From Ophiocordyceps camponoti-saundersi (nom. inval.) (lineage: Eukaryota > Ascomycota > Sordariomycetes > Hypocreales > Ophiocordycipitaceae), in the NCBI GenBank assembly GCA_003339415.1, contig PDHQ01000098.1, forward strand, positions 2,058 to 66,057: a stretch of 64,000 nt of DNA, read 5' to 3'. The notes below the pieces were generated by a model, which worked only from the letters and a program-made list of their open reading frames with translations, did no database searches and was not told the origin of the DNA. Made by a program: the position numbers and the translations under genes. Of the stretch, positions 34,385-44,259 are shown one piece after another. The number at the start of each line of letters is the position of its first letter. Within the stretch, counting starts at the first letter, position 1.

Positions 34385-35987
34385 CTACCGGAACAGACGT
34401 AGCCCACCCTCGTCCGAACCCTCTCTCTGGCCTTCCTCCTCCCCATCCTCCTCCTCGTCCAGCGCCATCTTCTGTCCGAAAAGCGTTCCAAACAGCCGGT
34501 CGATGGCCGCCTCCTCCCAACTGCGCCGGTCCTCGGGCGCCATTAGATTCTGCAGCTTTTCGTGTACCGTGAAGCGCATCTTCCTGCCCTTGCTCGCTTT
34601 GCGATCCACCTGCTTGCGCTCCTTCGTCGCCGTCAGCATGACGCTTCGCACACCACTGCTCTTCGCCGTCCACGTCTCCACCGTTCGCTGGTCGACGAGC
34701 TCCTTGAGAAGCAGCTGGTAAAAGTCGGCGTCGTCGTACACCTGCTCGTCCTCTGTCACCTTCCGACCCGCCTGCACCGGCGCGCAAGACCGAGGCACTC
34801 GCGTCCGCTTCAGCAGCCGTCCATCGGGGTTGGCCAGCTGCTCCTCAAGTCCTTCCACCAACGTCTTGTTCCTATGACCGAGGCCCTTGGGCGCCGTCAC
34901 GCTGACGCTCTGTACCTTGCGCCACCATTTCTCCAGCCGTTCTCTTCGGAAGTCGCCCGCTTGCGTATCCTCCTCTTCAAGAGATTCCCAAATTGTCTCG
35001 CTCGACATCGAGGCTGACAGCCTCCGCTTCCGCTTATCGCCGGTTCGCTGGGAGCTCACATTGTCTCGGAGGCTGCTCATCGTATTGAGCAGCTTAATGG
35101 CTGCCTCCTCGGCAGCTTCGTAAGCCTCCGTGTCCGAGCTGGGCCCGACGTCCTCTAGCGTGGGCAATGTATTGACGGCCACGAGCGCTTTCTGCAGCCG
35201 GATTCGCAGGTTGAGTAGGCCGTCGTAAATCTTCCGCTGCCTCTGGATCGCCATCCCCTTGTCTCGGTCCGTTTGCTTAGATCCGAAATTCTGCTCTGCA
35301 GGCCGCTGGGCTTTCTCATGTGCGCCATCTGACTCGTCTTCTGCTGAACCGTCATCATCGTTCGCCGAAGCTTCTTCGTCTTCTTCGTCTCCTTCTTCAT
35401 CATCCTCATCCTCGTCCGTGACTTCGCCCCGTCCGTCCTCTTCCTCATCCGAAGTCATGTAATCTGCCGCAGATGCCCGCTTCTTCGACTTCACGGCAGA
35501 TATTCTCGGTTTGGAGCTGCCACGAAAGGAAAAGCTATCGAAGCGTTCCGCATCAGACTCGGCAAAGGCATTGTCACTGTCAATCTCCGAGTCACCCGCC
35601 CGAGCTTCATCATTGGAAACATCCATCGCATCGGGGTCGTCGAACTCGCCCTCGCTCGAGCCAATGTCTTCCGAGTCCTCAGCTTCGCTCGCCTCCTCCA
35701 ATGCCCATCGGCTGACGCGGGAGCCTCTGTAGTCACGACCGAGAGACACGCCATCCTTATTTCTTAAGCGACTCTTTCCCACGGGGACGTAGTGCTCCGT
35801 TGCCGCTTTCACGTCTTCAGCGTCACTAGTGCTGTCGTCATCGCTTCTTGGTTTCTCGCCCTCAATGTCGTCGTCTGCTGTCGAGTCAGCTCATGGCGCA
35901 TGCAGGCTGTCACGTGGAGGACAAACCTCTGACAATCGTCTCGTCGAACTCGGCCAGCTTCTTGGCGTGGCCTCGGGGTTTTGCCAT
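34385..35987 (-). CDS. bfr2: BFR2/AATF-family ribosome biogenesis protein
   Basis: Nucleolar protein of the small-subunit processome (yeast Bfr2, animal AATF/Che-1), needed for early 18S rRNA processing. Exons are 35987-35927 and 35877-34385 (49-nt intron), giving 517 residues. The N-terminus MAKPRGHAKKLAEFDETIVR joins ADDDIEGEKP. A long acidic region follows (many Asp/Glu, for example SDEEEDGRGEVTDEDEDDEE). The AATF core begins QRQRKIYDGLLNLRIRLQKA, and the C-terminal TRAUB-like part has DDADFYQLLLKELVDQRTVE, then KGRKMRFTVHEKLQNLMAPE and AAIDRLFGTLFGQKM. It starts 197 bp from the divergent IND1. Confidence 0.93.
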
Positions 35988-36184
35988 GGTTTTCTACCAA
36001 GTCCGTTGCAGACACTTTTCGGGCTCAATCGGACACAATTAGATCGCGGGGCCTTTGAACTTTTAGGCGGTGGGGGTTGGCAGAAACCAACCCCCATCTG
36101 CAGCGGGACTCGTCTTACTTAGCAGCGCCCAGAGTCGCTGGAGAGAGTCGCAACTTAATCATAGCAGTCTTTTGATCTTCGAGC
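35988..36184. promoter_or_regulatory. short bidirectional promoter, BFR2 and IND1
   Basis: Only 197 bp separate the two divergent ATGs (35987 minus, 36185 plus). It contains a perfect inverted repeat: TGGGGGTTGG at 36071-36080, six bases CAGAAA, then CCAACCCCCA at 36087-36096. It sits near the middle of the promoter, so it may be a palindromic factor site acting on both genes, or form a hairpin in a 5' UTR. No TATA box was seen. Confidence 0.65.
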
Positions 36185-37299
36185 ATGCGCATCACATCAA
36201 TACGTCCTTTCCAGTCCTTTCGACCGCTGAACCATGAGAACCCTTTGGTCAGTTTCGCGCTTATTGCGTCTCCGAGGCGCCTCTTAATGACGTTGCCTAT
36301 AAAACAGGGTCTACCGCGGTCTGGCACTCCCCCAAGATGGCCCTCCCGACCGCAGAGAAGAAAGATAGCTGGTGTAGACAAAGTCATGGCCATCTCATCA
36401 GCCAAGGGCGGCGTCGGAAAGAGTACCATTGCAGGTTCGCCTCTGATGGCTCTCCGTTGACTCATAACCTTCCTGAGTCGTCCTGCGTCTAGCAAACCTA
36501 TCGTTGGCATTCGCCAGGCTAGGCTTTCGTGCCGGAATCTTGGATACGGATGTCTTCGGACCGTCCATCCCCACGTTGTTCGGCCTGTCGGGGGAGCCCA
36601 GGCTGTCAAGTAGTGAGTTGATGGATTCACGCGGCCTCGCTATGTAGCCCCTAATTCCTCGTGCCAGATAACCAGCTGGTACCACTCGTCAACTACGGAG
36701 TCAAGACCATGTCCATGGGTTATCTCATCGGAGAGGAGAATCCTCTAGTGTGGAGGGGTCCGATGGTCATGAAAGCCATCCAGCAGCTCCTGCACGAAGT
36801 AGACTGGGGGGGCTTGGACGTGCTCGTCTTAGATTTACCGCCGGGCACGGGTGACACGCAGTTGACAATAACGCAGCAGGTCGTCCTAGACGGTGAGCGA
36901 TCTTTCAGCTACAGAAACACTGAGACAACAGCTCACCTCATCGTCGCAGGCGCCGTCATCGTGACGACACCTCACACGCTGGCTACGAAAGACGCTGTCA
37001 AAGGCATCAACATGTTCAAGACGGTCAACGTTGAAATATTGGGCCTGGTCCAGAACATGTCTCTTTTCAGGTGCCCCCACTGCAGCGAGGAGACGGATGT
37101 CTTTGGTTCGGGGCGGAGAGTGAGACGCCTTTGCGAGGAGCACGAGATCGACTTGCTGGCCAACATTCCTCTCCACTCACAAATAGGGGAAGATGGCGAT
37201 ATGGGGAAGCCGACAGTCGTGTCTGAGCCGGCAAGCGATAGGGCGACTTTATTCCTCGACCTCGCTCGCGCCGTTCATCGAAAGATGGGGACCAGTTGA
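36185..37299 (+). CDS. ind1: IND1/NUBPL-type mitochondrial Fe-S P-loop NTPase
   Basis: Mrp/NBP35-family ATPase that delivers Fe-S clusters to respiratory complex I. Exons are 36185-36247, 36308-36434, 36493-36609, 36668-36892 and 36950-37299 (introns 57-60 nt), giving 293 residues. The start at 36185 was chosen because only that frame enters the conserved part; it yields a basic presequence-like N-terminus ([20 protein letters not shown]). Motifs: [15 protein letters not shown] (deviant Walker A), [34 protein letters not shown], and the CPHC cluster ligand pair in [15 protein letters not shown]. Intron 4 (36893-36949, 57 nt) is stop-free and in frame. Convergent with SPF30. Confidence 0.94.
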
Positions 37300-37587
37300 A
37301 TACGAGACCTTCACGCAGCTCAGCGCGCCCGATGCCAGTACAACCATGGTCTGATGAGGCCTGGTAGTCGCCGTCTTATTTAGGATTCGGAACGACGCTT
37401 CCAACAGAAAACTGGTATCGTAAGAGTAAAATCCCCTCGTATCCCGTCTCCCCGCTTGCTGTCTTTCCGACGCCGCGGGCCATGCGATGCCTGGTATGCG
37501 TGAAGCTGCTCATTCAAAGATCCACCAACGCCATTCATTCCATAGATATCACGAAACTTGCCTCGATGGCTACAAAGGTAGGTAAGC

Positions 37588-38564
37588 TTAGTCGACATCG
37601 TCGCCCGGCATGTAGTGAGGGCGGACTCGAGCAGGATCCTTTCGCATGGCCTGTCCCGAACCTGTGAAGCCAACTAAAGGAGACCCGTCAGTAAAGAGTG
37701 TGGCGCGAAGCAGGTTTGATTCGCGCCACGCACCTCGGCCATGGATGCCCTCGGGCGTGCGGAACATGCTCTCCTTCTTCTTCGTCTTGGCGATCTTGGA
37801 TTTGGCATTGAACTCCTGCCATTTGGACTTGCTGGCCTCAAGCTCCTTCTTGGCTTTGATTTTTTTGGGTTTTGGATTTTTGGGGGTATCTTCGTCCTTG
37901 TTTCCGGTTTTGTTAGCCTCTGGGTAAAGGGTCGCGCCGGCGGAGGAGACGACGCCAGGGGCGGGAGGTACGGCGGCCGGGACAGCTGAGGCTGCGGTAG
38001 CCGAGGTCTCAGCCTTTCTCTTGTTTGACATGGGACGAATATCCTTGGAACGTAGCGTTTCCGTCGTATCGTATGTTTTGAACTTGACAAGATAGATGGG
38101 CGCCGTGGACGATCCGGTGATGGAGGTAATGCGAGCAGGGTAGAAGGCGCGGTCGCCCGACACCCATTTCGCCAACACGGTATCGTTGACCTGGTAGTTA
38201 GCGGGCGCCTCTTCCTTTTCGTCGATGCCGCCAGATTTCTTGAATGCAGGGTGATTTTCGCGAGACCACTTCTCCTTTTCCTTATCGGCCTCAGACGGCT
38301 GTGCGTCGGTAGACTTGTCGGGAAGTTTGGGCCCCTTGGGCTGCAGCTCGGCAATGTCTTCGTCGAGAAGGGTGATGAGGTTATTTAGCTCCCCCTGGAG
38401 GGCCTTGAGTTCGGCATTTTCGGGGTCATCGCGCAGCTGGGCGATTACGAGGTCCAGCTAGCTTTCGGGTCAGGCTCGAAGTTGTCGAGGACGAGTTATG
38501 GCGTTCTACGCACCTGTTCTTGATACTGCTGCTTCTCTTCCTGGATGGAAGCTATTGTCGCCAT
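37588..38564 (-). CDS. spf30: SPF30/SMNDC1-like splicing factor with Tudor domain
   Basis: Pre-mRNA splicing factor of the SMN-related family; the Tudor domain binds dimethylarginine on Sm proteins. Exons are 38564-38514, 38457-37734 and 37673-37588, giving 286 residues. The N-terminus is a coiled coil (SIQEEKQQYQEQ joined to LDLVIAQLRDDPENAELKAL). The Tudor domain runs from NDTVLAKWVSGDRAFYPARI to KFKTYDTTETLRSKDIRPMS. The C-terminus has ELEASKSKWQEFNAKSK and MFRTPEGIHGR joined to VGFTGSGQAMRKDPARVRPH, as in relatives. The last intron (37674-37733, 60 nt) is stop-free and in frame; if retained it would add 20 residues between GIHGR and VGFTG. Confidence 0.93.
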
Positions 38565-39746
38565 TTCGATGGGAAGGCGAGATTGCGACCGTCAATAGGC
38601 AGGTATGGGAAGAGGAGAGTGAAGCTTGGGCATGAAGTTTAGAGACAGTTGACGTCGTCGAGAGTGACGAGGACGAGCTGCAGGTGGCGGGGGAGTGCGA
38701 ACACGTGACGATTGCTTTTTGATCAGGTATCCGGGTACTTTGTGCTTACCTCATTTCTTGTCTTGAGTCAGCATCTCGTCGGCTGTGGTAATGCCGCACT
38801 CGGGTCACAGATCCCAGATAGCTGACTAAGCCTTCAGTTACGCAAAAGATAGGTAGGTAACTTGGAAGTTAGCTGCGAGCCTGCGATGGCATCTGAAGCG
38901 TACGATTTGTGCGGATAAGCGATATGTCACGGCAATTCTGCCACGGCGAGATTTGTGAGCACGGATAGAGAGCAAAGAAACCTTTGTGTGCGGCGTCTAA
39001 TGTCCACGATTTCTATGTACATAGGTACCTACATATGTACATACATATGTATATGCACGTGACTCGGATGCGGCGTCACCATGCTCAGAAGAACCCCCCC
39101 CCCCCCCCCCCCCCCCCCCAACCTTCTTCTCTCTGCTCCTGTCACCTCATCCCCATCTCCTCTCTCTCCCGTCTTGTCAATGGGCACGGAGGAGGGCCAA
39201 TCTTGGCCCTCTTTTCTCATTCCTCCTTCCCCCCCCCCCTCTTTCCGCTCTCCTCGGCGCAAGGTAGACGACGCTCGAAGTTTATCACAGAATAGATCAA
39301 ATGTCGTTTTCTCGTGCAGTGCGGTTGTACGATAGATACCTAGACTGGTGATGGTGGGAGGAGAGGCGACGAGTAGTGATGTGACGGTAGGATGGTGCCG
39401 GTCGCATGTTGAGACCGCTTCTCTCTTTTGTCCCTTCGTTCTTGAATCATTGGTTGTTGTTTTTTTTTTCGTTGCGGCTGCTTGTCACATAGTCTGTATG
39501 TAAACACCTACCTAGCTTACCTACCTAGGTAGGTAGGTATGCATGGAACACGATGAGGCGTATCACGATGTGGCGGATCAAGGCAATACAAGGTAGAAAC
39601 ATCATGACCGTACCACGATGGCAACGTCGATATCTTTACCCCTCGTCTAATCATACCGCTATAGAACGATTCTCTAGCAGTATTCTCTTGTACATAGCCT
39701 TAATCGAGTCCAGACATCCAATGAGCTTCGCAGTAAAACCTGACAG
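38565..39746. other. intergenic, repeat-rich
   Basis: No gene is supported. It holds the SPF30 promoter, CATATGTA palindromic clusters (about 39030-39058), a C run (39094-39119), CT-rich sequence (to about 39245), a T run (about 39458-39469) and CCTACCTAGGTAGG (about 39521-39535), a perfect palindrome within a CCTA/TAGG array. Confidence 0.55.
39094..39119. repeat. poly-C run
   Basis: 26 consecutive C residues. The length is likely approximate because of polymerase slippage in sequencing. Confidence 0.9.
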
Positions 39747-42700
39747 TTAGTTGGGTAAACTATCATCGCAATTGTCAGCTGCTGGATAGCGGGGGTCATA
39801 ATCTTCGTAATCTCTGCCAAACGCTGCGCTCGGCTGCACACGCGAGGCTTCACGATGGCCGGCCTGGCTGCGCAGTTCTACGAAGCCCGCCGGGTGGGAA
39901 GACAGCCTGGCACCATCGTGCTGCATCGGCCGCTGGACCAGATGGTCTCCTCGACGATCTCGCACGTCGTCAAGGCGGTAGGCGCCGCCGGCCTGGGTCG
40001 GAACATGATAGCCAAACTGGGAGTCGAGCGTCTGGGGATCCGGCCTCGAGTATGCATAGGCCAGGTGGTAACCATCGACGCCGCGACCTCCCACCGATCG
40101 ATGATGGACGATTGTGTCGGCCAGGGCAGCTGACGAAGGCTCACGTTTGATCCCGTAATAACTCTCAGCCGGAATGTCGTACAGCACGTTCGCCCCAGCT
40201 AGCCTCATAGCGCCAGGAGCGGTGTCCAGAACAGACCTCGGGTCCGAGACTCGGAGACTCTGTCCCCGAAGAGGTGGTTCAGGACCGTGAGCCGCATGAG
40301 CCAGGGGCAAGTTGGGACTCTGCACAACCATGTTCTTGTTCCCGTTCGCTGTACGAGCTGCATTGTCCGTAACATCAATCAAAGACTCCCGCGGGACAAA
40401 CCATGGGATCGCGCGGGTTGTTAACTGGAGAACTACGGGATGCTGTGCAAGCGACCAACGGAGCTCCGGGGAAGCCTGGCCTTCTGGAGCTGATACCATA
40501 TCGAACCGCCAATCGAAGTGGTTTGTATGCTTGGCGTGGAAATGGTCCGCCAGTGAATGAAGTGTGAGGAATTTCCTGTCTTCCTCGGATCCGTGAGTCA
40601 ACGCGCAAGCTCTGCACTGCAGACACTTAATCTTGCGCGCAAAGTGCATGTCTTTTTGGTTGTACAAGCAGTCCCGGAACATGGTGAAGAAAGCCGGCTC
40701 GCCGAACTGAGACTGAAATACTGTCCCGAGGTGGTGAAGCAGAAGACAGGCTGTCGCCGCGCTGGGTAGACCCCTGATCTGCGCGACTTCTTTGGACATT
40801 TCGTTCCAAGATTTGGTCATAAGAGCCAGGCGCTGGCGGTACTGGCTTTGAGATAGAAACCCGGCGGGAAGCGTGTTGGCGAGCTCGACATTCGAATTCC
40901 CGGCAGCATTGGAGCCGCCGTGCTGCGGAGGCTGGAGGCCCGACGGATGATTTCCAGACGACAAGCGTGCGCTGGCGCGAACGACTGCTTTCTCTCTCAC
41001 TCTGTCCGTCACTGCAGTTGTTTGACCAGATGCTTTTGTGGCCGCCTGAGTCTGCTTCTTGTACTCTCTCTTCGACGGATTCGGGTCGAAAATGGGCTTC
41101 TCCGGCCATTCAGCCTGCCACTGAACAACCGTTGTGCCCGCACTAAGGGTTTCGGTATGCTTCGCGGCGTAGTGCTGAATCACACTCTCAAGCATGAATG
41201 GCTTCGTCTGATTCTTGCACTCGCTACACCAGAATAATTCCCTGAAGTAAGCGTCGGTATAAGGGGTAATTTTCGTAGCGAAAATCCACCTCATGTCGGT
41301 GAGGGTTAGCTTCGGAGTGAAGCATTTTCTCTCCAAGCCGAGCGACTTTGCGACTTCATCTCGCGCTTTTCGAGAATAGAACTTCTTTCGGACTTCGAGT
41401 AGAACGTTCACGGCGAATCCGGGAGCGGTTGCTATTGTGAGTCCTTCTCCGCCACCCCACCTTTGCTGTATAATCTCATCTGCCAAGCAAGAGAGGATCG
41501 ACTGTGGTGATTTCTTAGTATTGGACAGGCTATCGCCCCTTACTTCTGGAGTAGGCAGAGCTCTATGACCTCCTGGTCCCTGATCATTGGCCACCCTCTC
41601 GTCACTCACTTGCAGAGGATGCAGGGCCTTCTGGTCACTCGTTCCAGCCGTGCTGGCAATTGTTGCCTTTTCCACCGTCTTGTGATTTTTGGCGACCTCC
41701 TCGAGGCTCTTCGAATGAGCGCGGGATATTCTAATGGAATCTTGGATAGCATTGCTCGACTCGGATCGAAGACTAGTAGGATCTACCGCTGTTAGTTTGA
41801 AGAGTCTCGTCATAAACGTATGTTTCCTCTACCTTCAGCGCTGGTAGGTGGCCCTGAATCCGTCATGACGATGTCCTGGGCACTCTGTGACACATTCAAG
41901 AGGGCTTGGCCCCGTGTGACTCCATTGGCAGAAGATCCTTTATCTGCTCCGCGAGTGCTGGACAGCGTACTCTCGAGGCAGGTGCGCATTTTGTGAACAC
42001 CGCCACACATAAGCCACTTTTCAAAGCGAATATGATCTGCAAAGGCGATCTTGCCACGAGCCTCGAGGCCTCGGGCCCATCCACTTGTAAGTACCTGGCC
42101 AAGCGCCCTCACCGCCTCGAACTCGGCGGTGATAGCCTTAACCTGGTCGGATGAAAAGACCTTGTTCACCTCGGAGTGCAAGGGGTCTTTGCCGCTAGAT
42201 AAAACCTCGTGTGGGATCACATGAAGTTCCGCTGATAGGAAGGCCACAGGTAGACCAGCCGTAAGGAAGAAAGGTGTGGAATTCGAGAGGAGGAGGTCTG
42301 ATTCCTACTTGGCTGTCAGCACGGTTACCATCCAAAGGGGGAAAAAAACAGGGGGCGTACCTTGATAAGGACGTCGGGGAGGCATTTTGCGCAGGAGACA
42401 AAGGCGAATGGAAACAGCGGCGCGACACCATCAGCACCTGGCCCAAGACGCCACTTACCTCGCTGCTCTCCCCCGTCTGCGGGCCTAGGAGCCCCGCAAA
42501 ACTGGCAGGATTTCGAGCAGCAAAGACGCCACATGTCGAGCTCTGTCTTGCCTCTGAGCGGAGATGGCATCTGGGGCCAAAACAGTTCCCGTGAAGCCTG
42601 CCAGATAGCATCCGGCTTCATCGGCGGCAAGACAGATGGACAAGCGTGACGGGCGGTGGGACGGACATGACCGATCCCGCGGGGAGGGTCTAAGAATCCG

Positions 42701-42948
42701 TGGAAGAGTTTGTTGACGCGCAACAAGCTACCCAAGCTTTTCGGCGGGACCAGGCTGAAGATTCGATGCCAAATCTCCGCTGGGAGACAAAAGGCCTCGT
42801 TCGAAGAGGAAGCCTCCAGAGATGAGCCATTTCCATTTTCGAGCCGGATTCTCTTCGAATCAGCTTGAACATGGATATCCGCTGGCGGCCCTGAAGGCTT
42901 TCTCTTCGCAATTGAAAGCGAGGAGAAAGCCAAGCCTTCTTCCGCCAT
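39747..42948 (-). CDS. large F-box protein with Cys/His zinc-finger-like motifs
   Basis: Exons are 42948-42361, 42304-41833 and 41788-39747, giving 1033 residues. The start is the first ATG; upstream frame continues without one. The F-box is residues about 53-88 (FCLPAEIWHRIFSLVPPKSL, then GSLLRVNKLFHGFL). A Cys cluster (CCSKSCQFCG and later SCAKCLPD) follows. The middle has ESDLLLSNSTPFFLTAGLP and KVFSSDQVKAITAEFEAVRA, as I recall from other fungal F-box proteins. The C-terminal half has two finger-like motifs: WCSECKNQ...HYAAKH and CLQCRAC...HFHAKH. It probably recruits substrates to an SCF ubiquitin ligase. Intron 2 is only 44 nt. Confidence 0.82.
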
Positions 42949-44259
42949 CAGCGTCGCGATGCTGTGGCTGTTTCTGCGACTCTCCAAGTCTTGTTTTGGC
43001 CTTCTGCCGTGAGTTTCTGTGCTGCTAAAGGAAAGGCTTCTTCTTTTTTTCAAGACGCGGCGGTGTAAACGAAGGAGCGGATCGGCAGAACGAAAGGCCG
43101 TTCATCTTCCGCAGATCAACCAGCTCCAGTTGCCGCCTGCTGCTACCTCCTAAGCCGCGGCCGGATCACCGATGCCTGTCAACACTTAGTTGCTGAAGTG
43201 TTCACAGGAGGAGATTCAGAGCGACGGAGAAACTAAGAACTTAAAAGAGACGAGAAGAACATGAACGGTCAGGAATCAACAGCGTTGCGTTTGAACCTGA
43301 TGAATGCCAATATGTACATACATACATATGTACACATATTGCTCTATCAAGGCGACTAACACAACCATTTACAGGGGTAACCCTGTCCTTGAACTAATAC
43401 ATACATACGTACATACATACATTGTACATATGTACGTCTGCATCCGTACGGACGATACATAATCTGGGAAGAAGCCAAAAGACAGCTTTTGGGCCCTTCT
43501 CTCTTACTGCCGGAAATGGCTTCTGGAGAAATGAGCCAACCGCCAGTCCGATACACACACATACGGTTGAAGCTGGAGGCAGATTCGGCTCACCATTGTC
43601 ATTACAGAAGACGCCCTGTGCCAAGTACGAGCTCTCGATTCCCTCGAGAGCAATAGAAGTGCCGCCCTTACGAGAGTTTAAATACGAATCGGTTCCTGAT
43701 ATAGTTCATCGTGGGCAACGCATAGCCCTGGGTTAGATAGCCGGCGTCCTCACACAGACGGCCGAAGCCGGATCTCTAGACGAGAAGCTCGAAGAACTTG
43801 TAGCTTTGAGACATATTATTTGTTTCTTCAAGATCTTCAAGGTCTGTTCCCTTTGTCTCGGCGTTCCTTTTCCTAAAGGAATCTGAAGTCTGTGTTCACG
43901 GGTCTCACTCCAGGCTGAACATAGAGGGCCTAACAATATACGGGTTCGTCCTGGGTCGGAGGGCGTTGAACATGGCTGCTAATTTTATCAAACGCCTCGT
44001 TTGTCTCTTGCACCTCAGTCTCCCCATGCATTGCTCAATGAGGTTTGAGTTGATCTACTTCGACGTAGGCCGCCCTATCGTGATATCGTCATGACCATAT
44101 TCCCCCTTCACTGCGCATGCCTCAAGCCAGATTCCTGTTCGGATGAAGCATCCGCCGCTCCAAATAATTGGGCACCCTGGTCTGTTCCCCAACCAGCCAT
44201 TTGCGTGTAATTCTCAAAGGCCCCCTGTTACTCCAGTCAGCAAGCTGCTCATGCGCTCG
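42949..44259. other. intergenic between two minus-strand genes
   Basis: No gene is supported. Contents include the F-box gene promoter, TACATACATACATATGTACA-like palindromic repeats (about 43312-43332 and 43400-43435), an ATCCGTACGGAC element at 43442 and the 3' region of the Zn2Cys6 gene. The short frames at 43394-43736 are built on these repeats. Confidence 0.55.
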
